A stretch of DNA of 6,434 bases from NCBI GenBank assembly GCA_018883305.1, contig VEQI01000203.1, positions 1 through 6,434 on the forward strand, read 5' to 3'. Origin of the DNA: Limnohabitans sp. (GTDB lineage Bacteria > Pseudomonadota > Gammaproteobacteria > Burkholderiales > Burkholderiaceae_C). The position numbers were made by a program, and so were the translations under genes. Shown piece by piece: positions 1 to 5,995 of this stretch; the first letter of the stretch is position 1; the number at the start of each line of letters is the position of its first letter. The notes below the pieces were generated by a model. The model was not told the origin of the DNA. It saw only the letters and a list, made by a program, of their open reading frames with translations, and did no database searches.

Positions 1-334
1 GACCGGGGCTGGCCGTGGCCAGCCAGGTGGCGGCGATACGCTGGCCATCGTGGCTTTCTTCCATGGTGAATTCGCCATCGTCCCAGTCGGCCACCACCAT
101 GGCCTGCCGGGCGCCTTGCTGCATGGTGCCGCGCAGGCTGCCTTCATGTTCAGGATGGGGTTGCAGTTCCAGCGTCCAGCGCCCGGCAGGCCCGCTGTGC
201 AGCTCGACCTCCCAATGCCCGACCAACTGGCGGGTCGGGATGTCGGGCCCTTGCGGACACGCGTCATCGGCCAGCACAAAGGAGCGGAGCAGCAGGCTGC
301 ATCCGAGCAGGAACACGCTGCCCCAGCGCTTCAT
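1..334 (-). CDS. Small exported protein of unknown function (partial, C-terminus off the left edge)
   Basis: I do not recognise this family. The first 111 residues are visible and the frame is open to the window edge. The N-terminus MKRWGSVFLLGCSLLL followed by a VLA-DD junction looks like a Sec signal peptide cleaved after about residue 22. A lipobox reading (LLGC, Cys12) is possible but unusually close to the start. The mature part has no membrane segment. It has two similar beta-hairpin-like units of the form W/F-T-L/M-E...G-x-L/I-x-G/A-T, at about residues 52-71 and 88-104, which suggests a small all-beta periplasmic domain. The start ATG overlaps the rep stop codon as ATGA. A GAGG ribosome-binding site lies 7 bases upstream (342-345), inside the last rep codons, so translation is probably coupled to rep and the two genes share a transcript. 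Whether it has any functional link to Rep is unknown. Confidence 0.75.
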   Translation of the reverse strand, partial: MKRWGSVFLLGCSLLLRSFVLADDACPQGPDIPTRQLVGHWEVELHSGPAGRWTLELQPHPEHEGSLRGTMQQGARQAMVVADWDDGEFTMEESHDGQRIAATWLATASPG

Positions 335-2430
335 GACTTGACCTCGGCCGCCACGGCCGCGCGTTTGGCGAACTCGGCACGCAGTGCCTTGAGTTTTTCC
401 CGGGGGTCTTCCTTCACCGTGCCTTTGTCCAGTGCCATTTCGGCAATGAAGCGGCTGGGCAGGGCGGCGACGATGTCGCGGCCTTTTTTGCGGCGGCGTG
501 TCCAGCTCACCGCCAGGCTGCGTTGGGCGCGGGTGATGCCCACGTACATGAGCCGCCGCTCTTCCTGCAGGCGCTGCAGGATGCCTTCGCTCATCGGTCC
601 ATCGCTGCGGCCGGAGTGCTCATCGTCATCTCCCAGCTTGAAGGGCAGCAGACCTTCGTTCACACCCACCAGCATCACATGCGGCCACTCCAGGCCCTTG
701 GAGGCGTGCAGCGTGGACAGGGTGACCACGTTCTGTTCCTGCTCGCGTTCGTTCAGCGTGGAAATCAGCGAGATGGTTTGCGCCACTTCCAGCAGGCTCT
801 TGCGCTCGGTGGCCTGCGCGCCAGTGGCGTCCTCGATGTCGCCGCCGCAGCGCCCAGCCATCCAGTCGCAGAACTCCAGCACGTTGGTCCAGCGGGCATT
901 GGCCACGTTCTCGTTGTCTTCGCTGTCGTACAGGTGTTTCTCGTAGCCGATCTCCTTGAGCCAGTCGGTCAGGAAGCGCATCGCGTCTTCCTTGCCTGCG
1001 GTGTGGCGGGCGCGGTGTTCGAGGTCGTTGATGGTGCGGCCGAATTCGTGCAGGCCGTGCAGGGCGCGGCTGGACACCGCGCTGGGCAGGCTGCTGGCAA
1101 ACAGGGCCTCGAACAGGCTCACTTTGTATTGGCTGGCAAAGTTGCCCAGCTGCGCCAGCGTCTGGTGACCGATGCCGCGTTTGGGCGACGTGATGGCGCG
1201 CAAAAACGCCGGGTCGTCGTCGTTGTTGATCCACAGGCGGAACCAGGCGCACAGGTCCTTGATTTCGGCGCGGTCGAAAAAGCTTTGTCCGCCCGAGACC
1301 TTGTAGGGAATCTGCGCGCGGCGCAGCGCCTGCTCGAACGGTTTGGCCATGTGGTTGGCGCGGTAGAGGATGGCGAAGTCCTTGAATTCCCGGTGCGGGC
1401 CCCCCTCGGTGGTTTGTCCGGCGCGGATCGACTGGATGCGGGCCACGGCGCGCTCGGCCTCGTGCTCCTCGTTGTCGGCGTCCACCACGCGCACCGGCTC
1501 GCCCTCGCCCAGCTCCGAGAACAGCGTCTTGGGAAACAGCTTGGGGTTGGGCCCGATGACGTTGTTGGCCGCGCGCAGGATGGCGCTGGTGGAGCGGTAG
1601 TTTTGCTCCAGCTTGATGAGCTTGAGCTGCGGAAAGTCCACCGGCAACTGCCGCAGGTTGTCCAGGGTGGCGCCACGCCAGCCGTAAATGGACTGGTCGT
1701 CGTCACCCACAGCGGTGAAGCGTGCGTCAGGGCGGTGGGGAAACCCCACCAGCAGTTTCATCAACTCATACTGGATGGCGTTGGTGTCCTGGTATTCATC
1801 CACCAGGACATGGCCCATGCGGGCTTGCCAGCGTTGGCGTGCCTCTTCGTGGTCGCGCAGCAATTTCAGGGGCAGGCTGATGAGGTCATCAAAGTCCACG
1901 CTTTGAAAGGCGCTCAGGCGTTCTTCATAGCGGGCCATGATGCGAGCGGTGATGCGCTCATTGTCTCCGCTGGCCTGGGCCTCTGCTTCGGCGGGGCTCA
2001 GGCCCATGTTCTTCCAACGGCTGATGGTCCACTGCCATTCACGTGCAGTGGCAGCATCGGTGGTGCCGCCAGCGTCTTTGAGCAGGCTGACGACGTCGTC
2101 ACTGTCCAGGATGCTGAACTGAGGCTTGAGGCCCAGCAAGGCGCCGTCTTCTCGCATCATGCGCACGCCCAAGGCGTGAAAGGTGCAGATCAGTACCTTG
2201 GACGCATGCTTGCCAATCAGCCCACGCGCCCGTTCGCGCATTTCAGCGGCAGCCTTGTTCGTGAAGGTGATGGCGGCAATGCGCTCGGGCTCCACCCCCG
2301 ACTGAATGAGACGCGCAATTTTGTGGGTGATGACGCGTGTCTTGCCCGAGCCCGCGCCGGCCAACACGAGGCAGGGCCCTTGCAGGTAGTTGACCGCTTC
2401 GTGTTGGGCAAGATTCAAACCGGAGGACAT
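331..2430 (-). CDS. rep: ATP-dependent DNA helicase Rep (UvrD/Rep family, SF1A)
   Basis: A 699-residue 3'-5' DNA helicase; E. coli Rep has 673. In the known family it acts with the replicative helicase to clear proteins ahead of forks and helps load helicase at restart. All SF1A motifs are present: Q motif LNLAQHEAV (5-13), Walker A AGAGSGKT (24-31), Ia TFTNKAAAEM (55-64), II DEYQDT (211-216), III GDDDQSIYGWRGA (242-254), IV KLEQNYRST (273-281), V TLHASKGLE (573-581) and VI YVGITRA (629-635). Segments such as FSELGEGEPVRV, NEEHEAER and SFFDRAEIKDL point to Rep rather than UvrD or PcrA. The basic tail LKALRAEFAKR resembles the E. coli Rep C-terminus implicated in DnaB binding. An acidic, Gly-rich insert (about 600-616) precedes motif VI. 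The ATG is placed by the family N-terminus; the ribosome-binding site is poor. It is divergent from the transporter gene and overlaps the next gene by 4 bases. Confidence 0.97.
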   Translation of the reverse strand: MSSGLNLAQHEAVNYLQGPCLVLAGAGSGKTRVITHKIARLIQSGVEPERIAAITFTNKAAAEMRERARGLIGKHASKVLICTFHALGVRMMREDGALLGLKPQFSILDSDDVVSLLKDAGGTTDAATAREWQWTISRWKNMGLSPAEAEAQASGDNERITARIMARYEERLSAFQSVDFDDLISLPLKLLRDHEEARQRWQARMGHVLVDEYQDTNAIQYELMKLLVGFPHRPDARFTAVGDDDQSIYGWRGATLDNLRQLPVDFPQLKLIKLEQNYRSTSAILRAANNVIGPNPKLFPKTLFSELGEGEPVRVVDADNEEHEAERAVARIQSIRAGQTTEGGPHREFKDFAILYRANHMAKPFEQALRRAQIPYKVSGGQSFFDRAEIKDLCAWFRLWINNDDDPAFLRAITSPKRGIGHQTLAQLGNFASQYKVSLFEALFASSLPSAVSSRALHGLHEFGRTINDLEHRARHTAGKEDAMRFLTDWLKEIGYEKHLYDSEDNENVANARWTNVLEFCDWMAGRCGGDIEDATGAQATERKSLLEVAQTISLISTLNEREQEQNVVTLSTLHASKGLEWPHVMLVGVNEGLLPFKLGDDDEHSGRSDGPMSEGILQRLQEERRLMYVGITRAQRSLAVSWTRRRKKGRDIVAALPSRFIAEMALDKGTVKEDPREKLKALRAEFAKRAAVAAEVKS

Positions 2431-2520
2431 GGGCGCAGCGCAATCGAACAGGGCGACTGATCCGGGCAGGTCCCGTGGGTCGCGGCAAAGCGCACGATCA
2501 TACCGGGCAGAATAGAGGGT
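2431..2520. promoter_or_regulatory. Divergent intergenic region between rep and the transporter gene
   Basis: These 90 bases must hold, or lie just downstream of, the promoters for both rep (minus) and the AEC transporter (plus). On the minus strand TATGAT (2502-2497) is a good -10 match about 66 bases ahead of the rep start, but I see no convincing -35 at the right distance. On the plus strand CAGAAT (2508-2513) is a weak -10 candidate only 7 bases from the transporter ATG, which would imply an almost leaderless message. No clear operator palindrome is visible. Confidence 0.35.
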
Positions 2521-3501
2521 ATGGCAGAAATCCTGGCGGTCACGTTTCCCTTTTTTGCGCTGGTGCTGGCGGGTTATCTCGCCACCCGCTGGCGTTGGCT
2601 GCCCATCGAGTCCATTTCCGGCTTGAACACCTTTGTGCTGTATTTCGCCCTGCCGTGTCTGCTGTACCGCTTTGGTTCGTCCACGCCCATCGCGCAGTTG
2701 CTGGATGTGCCGCTGTTTCTGATGTATCTCTTTTGCGCCATGCTGATGGTGGGCTTTGTGGTGATGGTGTCACGAAATCAACGCGTGGGCTGGAACGATG
2801 CCTCGTTTGGGGCTTTGGTGGCTGCGTTTCCCAACACCGGTTTCATGGGGGTGCCGTTGCTGGTGGCGCTGCTGGGGGCGTCGTCGGCGGGGCCGGCCAT
2901 TGTGAGCATCGTGGTGGACTTGCTGTTCACCTCGTCCTTGTGCATTGCCCTGTCGCGGCTGGACGGCGCGGATGAGCATGGCGCGGGCAAGGCGGCGCGG
3001 CAGGCGCTCAAGGGGGTCATGGTCAATCCGATGCCCTGGGCCATTGTGCTGGGGGCGGTCAGTTCAGCGCAGCAGGTGAAGTGGCCTGCCCCGGTGGACA
3101 AGACCCTGAGTTTGCTGGCCGATGCGGCGTCGCCCGTGGCCTTGTTCACCATTGGGGCGGTGCTGGCGCGTTCTGCCTTGCGCGCGCAAAGCAGTGACAG
3201 CGGTACGCTGCCCAAGACTTTGCCTTTGCGTGACTACGTGCCTGTGGCCTTCATCAAACTGCTGGTCCATCCCTGCCTGGTGTTGCTGGTGGGGACCACG
3301 GCCATGCAGTGGGGCGTGCGTATCGACCCGTTTGCCCTGATGGTGGTGACTCTGGTGGCGGCCTTGCCCAGCGCCAGCAACGTGGCCTTGCTGTCCGAGC
3401 GGTTCGGTGCCGATACGGGACGGATTGCCCGCATCATCTTGCTGTCCACCGCGGCTTCGTTTCTGACGTTTTCCGCGCTCGTGGCCGTGCTGAGGGCTTG
3501 A
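2521..3501 (+). CDS. AEC (auxin efflux carrier) family transporter
   Basis: A 326-residue polytopic inner-membrane protein in the size range of bacterial AEC permeases such as MdcF and YfdV. Hydrophobic segments run through almost the whole length, with an out-in arrangement of roughly ten helices: about 3-22, 34-50, 62-83, 95-118, 123-145, 171-184, 202-217, 239-260, 269-288 and 303-324. Family signatures are NTGFMGVPL (105-113), with the conserved Asn in a broken helix; SPVALFTIGAVLA (204-216); KLLVHPCLV (246-254); and LPSASNVALLSERFG (282-296). AEC members export or import small organic acids (malonate, malate, oxalate) in bacteria; the substrate here cannot be read from sequence. The ATG is the only sensible start. 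GAGGG (2515-2519) ends one base before it, which is too close for a normal ribosome-binding site. The gene is single on the plus strand and convergent with priA, with 22 bases between the stops. Confidence 0.93.
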   Translation: MAEILAVTFPFFALVLAGYLATRWRWLPIESISGLNTFVLYFALPCLLYRFGSSTPIAQLLDVPLFLMYLFCAMLMVGFVVMVSRNQRVGWNDASFGALVAAFPNTGFMGVPLLVALLGASSAGPAIVSIVVDLLFTSSLCIALSRLDGADEHGAGKAARQALKGVMVNPMPWAIVLGAVSSAQQVKWPAPVDKTLSLLADAASPVALFTIGAVLARSALRAQSSDSGTLPKTLPLRDYVPVAFIKLLVHPCLVLLVGTTAMQWGVRIDPFALMVVTLVAALPSASNVALLSERFGADTGRIARIILLSTAASFLTFSALVAVLRA

Positions 3502-3523
3502 GAGGACTTGAGGGGCTCTGGCC

Positions 3524-5659
3524 TCAGATGGCCTGCGGGTCCACGTCCACCGCCCAACGGATGACCTGGCGATGCTGCTGACGCACCTCATGCAGCACGG
3601 GGTGCCACTGTGCGAGAAAGCGTTGGAGCAGCGCGCGTGACGGGCTTTCAATCAGCATCTGGGCACGCTCCACATTGGCCACGCGCTGCAAGCTCATGGG
3701 CACGGCGGTGAAGAGGTGCACGCCCATGCCAGGTTCCAGGTGGGCCAGTTCCGGCATCTGGGCCAGCAAGGCGTCACCGGCTTCGCGTGCGGCATTCAGA
3801 AAGGCTTGCGCTGCCTCTTGTTGACGGGCTTCTGCGCGTACCAGGGCCTGTGCGCTGAAAGGTGGCATGCCGGCCTGGGCGCGCTCATCCAGTTGTTGGC
3901 GGGCAAAGGCGGGGTAGTCGTGCTGACGAAGTGCTTCAAACAAGGGGTGCTGCGGATGGAAGGTCTGCACCCAAAGCTCGCTGGGGTGAGTGCGTGACAG
4001 GGCGGCATCACGCCCGGCGCGCCCACCCGCCTGCATCAACAAGGCAAACAGGCGCTCGGGGGCGCGGAAGTCGCTGGAGAACAGGGCACCGTCCGGATCC
4101 AGCGCGGCCACCAGCCCCACGCGGCGAAAGTCGTGCCCCTTGGCAATCATCTGTGTGCCCACCAGGATGTCGACATCGCCTGCATGGACCTCGGCCAGTT
4201 GTTGCGCCAGCGCGCCTTGACGTCGGGTGCTGTCGGCATCGATGCGGGCAATGCGAACCGCTTGTCCATCCGGGCGCGTCAATCCGGTGAGCAAGTCGGC
4301 CAGTTGTTCTTCCAGCATCTCGGTGCCGCGTCCCAGCATGCCCAGGTCGGCGTCGCCGCAACTCGGGCAATGGCGCGGCACGCGGTCGGTCTGGCCACAG
4401 TGATGGCAACGCAGGGTCCGGTCAATCTTGTGAAAAACTCTGAATGCGCTGCAGTGCATGCACTCACTTTTCCAGCCGCAGGAGCGGCAATGCAGCACGG
4501 GTGAGTAGCCTCTGCGGTTCAGCAACACCAGCACCTGCTCGCCGACTTTCACGCGCTCACGCATGGCATCCAGCAACACACCCGAAAACAAGGTTTGCCG
4601 TGGTTGCAGGTTCATGTCCACGCGCCGCACCTGCGGCAACACCCCTTGCCCGATACGTGAGGGCATGGCAATGCGCTGATACCTGGGGGGCGCCTGACCA
4701 GGCGCTGTGGCTTCGCTGTGCTGCCAGCTCTCCAGGGATGGGGTGGCAGATCCCAGAATGACTTTGGCCTGGTCCAGACGGCCACGGTAAACCGCCAGAT
4801 CACGGGCGGAATAGCGAGCGCCTTCCTGTTGCTTGTAACTGGGGTCGTGTTCTTCATCCACCACGATCAGTTGCAGGTGGGGCATGGAGGCCAGGATAGC
4901 CATGCGCGTGCCCAGAATGATCCGGGCCTGTCCATGGTGAGCACTCAACCAGCTGCGCAGGCGCTGTGCCGGGGTCAGCCCACTGTGCATGGACACAATG
5001 GCCTGCGCACCCCATCGAGGCGCAAACCGTTGGTGAACACGCGACTCCAGTTGCGGCGTGAGGTTGATCTCGGGCACCATGATCAGGGCCTGCGCTTGGG
5101 GGTCGCGCGCCAGCAGGGTCTCCACGCTGCGCAAATACACCTCGGTTTTACCGCTGCCGGTGCTGCCAAACACCAAGAAAGGACCGGTCTGGGACTCGAT
5201 GGTGTCGAGCGCAAGTTGTTGTTCTGGTGATGGGATGGGCGCAGGCGCTTCTGTGACTGGCGCCGCGTCGGTGGGCGTGGCTTGGTGCGTGTGGTGTCGC
5301 TTGAGTCGACGCGCCAGTTGGAGGGGGGCCAGGTCGCGCAAGGCGGGGGGCAAGGCTGTCAGTGCCACTTCTCCGGGGCTGCGCTGGTAGTAACGGGCGG
5401 TGAACTCGATCAACTCAATCCAGCGAGACCCCAGGGGCTGCAGTCCTTCCAGCACGGCCGAGATGGGACGCAGGTTTGCCCCAGGTGGGCGTTCTTCAGC
5501 GGGCAACGGGGTCACCACCACGCCCAGTGTTTCCCGGTTGCCCAGCGGCACCCGAACCAAGGTGCCGACGGGCAAATCCTGGGTGTGTGCATAGTGCAAG
5601 GCCCCGCCCAGGCCACTGTGGGCAGGTGTCTGCACAAGTACGGACAGCACGCAGGTCAT
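3524..5659 (-). CDS. priA: Primosomal replication-restart helicase PriA
   Basis: A 711-residue SF2 3'-5' helicase (732 in E. coli) that recognises abandoned forks and starts replisome reloading. The N-terminal 3'-end-binding domain spans about 1-110 (VLVQTPAHSGL, VRVPLGNRETLGVVV, RYYQRSPGEVALTALPPALR). Helicase motifs: Walker A GSTGSGKT (165-172), VPEINLTPQ (195-203), DEEH (268-271), GSATPSLE (303-310), V GTQMIAKGHDF (501-511) and VI QAGGRAGR (543-550). All eight zinc cysteines are present: 391, 394, 400, 403, 418, 421, 431 and 434. The C-terminus RWAVDVDPQAI matches the family ending. Oddity: the Walker lysine is residue 171, against about 230 in E. coli, and a Pro/Ala/Thr-rich linker (about 122-145) replaces the winged-helix region. 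The start is set by the family N-terminus; the ribosome-binding site is weak. The gene lies downstream of hemE on the same strand, behind a 336-base noncoding leader region. Confidence 0.98.
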   Translation of the reverse strand: MTCVLSVLVQTPAHSGLGGALHYAHTQDLPVGTLVRVPLGNRETLGVVVTPLPAEERPPGANLRPISAVLEGLQPLGSRWIELIEFTARYYQRSPGEVALTALPPALRDLAPLQLARRLKRHHTHQATPTDAAPVTEAPAPIPSPEQQLALDTIESQTGPFLVFGSTGSGKTEVYLRSVETLLARDPQAQALIMVPEINLTPQLESRVHQRFAPRWGAQAIVSMHSGLTPAQRLRSWLSAHHGQARIILGTRMAILASMPHLQLIVVDEEHDPSYKQQEGARYSARDLAVYRGRLDQAKVILGSATPSLESWQHSEATAPGQAPPRYQRIAMPSRIGQGVLPQVRRVDMNLQPRQTLFSGVLLDAMRERVKVGEQVLVLLNRRGYSPVLHCRSCGWKSECMHCSAFRVFHKIDRTLRCHHCGQTDRVPRHCPSCGDADLGMLGRGTEMLEEQLADLLTGLTRPDGQAVRIARIDADSTRRQGALAQQLAEVHAGDVDILVGTQMIAKGHDFRRVGLVAALDPDGALFSSDFRAPERLFALLMQAGGRAGRDAALSRTHPSELWVQTFHPQHPLFEALRQHDYPAFARQQLDERAQAGMPPFSAQALVRAEARQQEAAQAFLNAAREAGDALLAQMPELAHLEPGMGVHLFTAVPMSLQRVANVERAQMLIESPSRALLQRFLAQWHPVLHEVRQQHRQVIRWAVDVDPQAI

Positions 5660-5699
5660 GTCAAGGACTGAGTTACCGGTTTTTGTTGATGATGCACTT

Positions 5700-5736
5700 A
5701 AAAAAAGCCCCTAAGTACTTGATTCATGAGGGGTTT
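5700..5736 (-). terminator. Intrinsic terminator-like hairpin upstream of priA
   Basis: On the minus strand, CCCCT (5733-5729) pairs with AGGGG (5712-5708) around a 16-base loop, followed by C and seven T (5706-5700). The 5' side also has AAA, which could pair with the first Ts across a bulged base. The stem is only 5 G/C-rich pairs plus this extension, and the loop is long, so it may be moderate in strength. It could end the hemE transcript about 260 bases after the hemE stop. If priA is transcribed from upstream of it, it would instead act as an attenuator 41 bases before the priA start. Confidence 0.55.
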
Positions 5737-5866
5737 GTGGGTCATCCAGACATTCTGTGGATAACTTTGTTGATAGCTCTGGGTGATGGGCTGCAACCCC
5801 AGGAAAATCAAGGGCTTGCTTATCTTGCCCGAAAAATTGGCAAACTTTGAACCCTATATGAATCAA
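5719..5866. repeat. Nine-base inverted repeat TTGATTCAT / ATGAATCAA
   Basis: TTGATTCAT at 5719-5727 and its exact reverse complement ATGAATCAA at 5858-5866 are separated by 130 bases. The left copy fills most of the loop of the terminator-like hairpin; the right copy overlaps the candidate -10 of the priA promoter. Each copy contains TGANTCA, itself a near-palindrome, so the pair may instead be two binding sites for one protein. Confidence 0.5.
5756..5764 (-). promoter_or_regulatory. Perfect DnaA box TTATCCACA
   Basis: The minus strand reads TTATCCACA, the strongest form of the DnaA-binding consensus TTATNCACA, within the context AGTTATCCACAGA. A degenerate second box (CTATCAACA on the minus strand, 5776-5768, 7 of 9) sits exactly 12 bases away in the same orientation, a tandem spacing seen in DnaA-binding clusters. 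It lies about 97 bases upstream of the priA start. Confidence 0.65.
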
Positions 5867-5883
5867 TCACTTAGAGCATTCAA
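5853..5883 (-). promoter_or_regulatory. Candidate sigma-70-type promoter for priA
   Basis: On the minus strand TTGAAT (5883-5878) matches the -35 consensus at 4 of 6 positions. It is followed 17-19 bases later by CATATAGG (5860-5853), within which TATAGG is a 4-of-6 match to -10 at the long spacing of 19. It lies in the most AT-rich part of the region. Transcripts from here would have a leader of about 185 bases crossing the DnaA boxes and the terminator-like hairpin. This is only a candidate. Confidence 0.3.
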
Positions 5884-5942
5884 GAGGAAATGTATTTGCA
5901 CCGGGGACGGCATGTGGAAATTATGCAACGGCGCCCTGTTTG

Positions 5943-5951
5943 TGTGCATAA
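5943..5951 (-). promoter_or_regulatory. DnaA box TTATGCACA
   Basis: The minus strand reads TTATGCACA, a full match to TTATNCACA, in the same orientation as the box at 5756-5764 and 187 bases from it. Two 7-of-9 near matches lie next to it (5913-5921 minus, 5921-5929 plus). It is 45 bases downstream of the hemE stop. Confidence 0.55.
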
Positions 5952-5952
5952 G

Positions 5953-5980
5953 TGGTCCCTAGAAGTAACACTTTGGTCCC
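5953..5980. repeat. Direct repeat TGGTCCC, two copies 21 bases apart
   Basis: TGGTCCC occurs at 5953-5959 and 5974-5980, 21 bases apart, which is two helical turns, between the distal DnaA box and the hemE stop. The spacing would put both copies on the same DNA face. A 7-base repeat can easily arise by chance. Confidence 0.3.
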
Positions 5981-5995
5981 GATTGACAGCGGGCC

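Larger units (their letters stand above)
5660..5995. other. Noncoding region between hemE and priA with origin-like and regulatory elements
   Basis: This 336-base stretch holds no credible gene; the small open frames are either antisense to neighbours or lack ribosome-binding sites. It is visibly more AT-rich than its surroundings: 5821-5880 has 21 G+C in 60 bases. It contains two perfect DnaA boxes and five 7-of-9 near matches (5684-5692, 5736-5744, 5768-5776, 5913-5921, 5921-5929). It also holds a terminator-like hairpin at 5700-5736, a 9-base inverted repeat (5719-5727 with 5858-5866), a TTGCC/GGCAA hairpin (5825-5843) and two competing pairings around CTGGG/CCCAG (5779-5802). Because both flanking genes read on the minus strand, it is the hemE 3' region and the priA promoter and leader. 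No GATC sites were seen. Confidence 0.8.

Noticed and set aside
1119..1706. Other long minus- and plus-strand frames within rep and priA
   Set aside because: They are out-of-frame or antisense readings of intact, well-conserved genes. Their Arg/Pro/Ser/Thr-rich translations are typical of high-GC shadow frames.
523..2460. A 645-codon open frame on the plus strand, antisense to almost all of rep
   Set aside because: Its codons are in exact register with the rep codons, so it stays open simply because rep avoids TTA, CTA and TCA codons in a high-GC genome. The product is Ala/Val/Gln/His-rich with no recognisable domain.
3502..3523. A possible bidirectional terminator between the transporter gene and priA
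   Set aside because: Only a short imperfect stem (GGGGC/GCCTC) can form here and there is no T tract on either strand.
5476..5850. A 124-codon plus-strand frame running from inside priA into the noncoding region
   Set aside because: Most of it is antisense to the priA N-terminus, there is no plausible start signal, and the translation resembles no protein.
5867..5917. A 16-codon minus-strand frame (MPSPVQIHFLLNALSD) as a possible leader peptide
   Set aside because: It has no ribosome-binding site and no run of regulatory codons, and it overlaps the candidate priA promoter.
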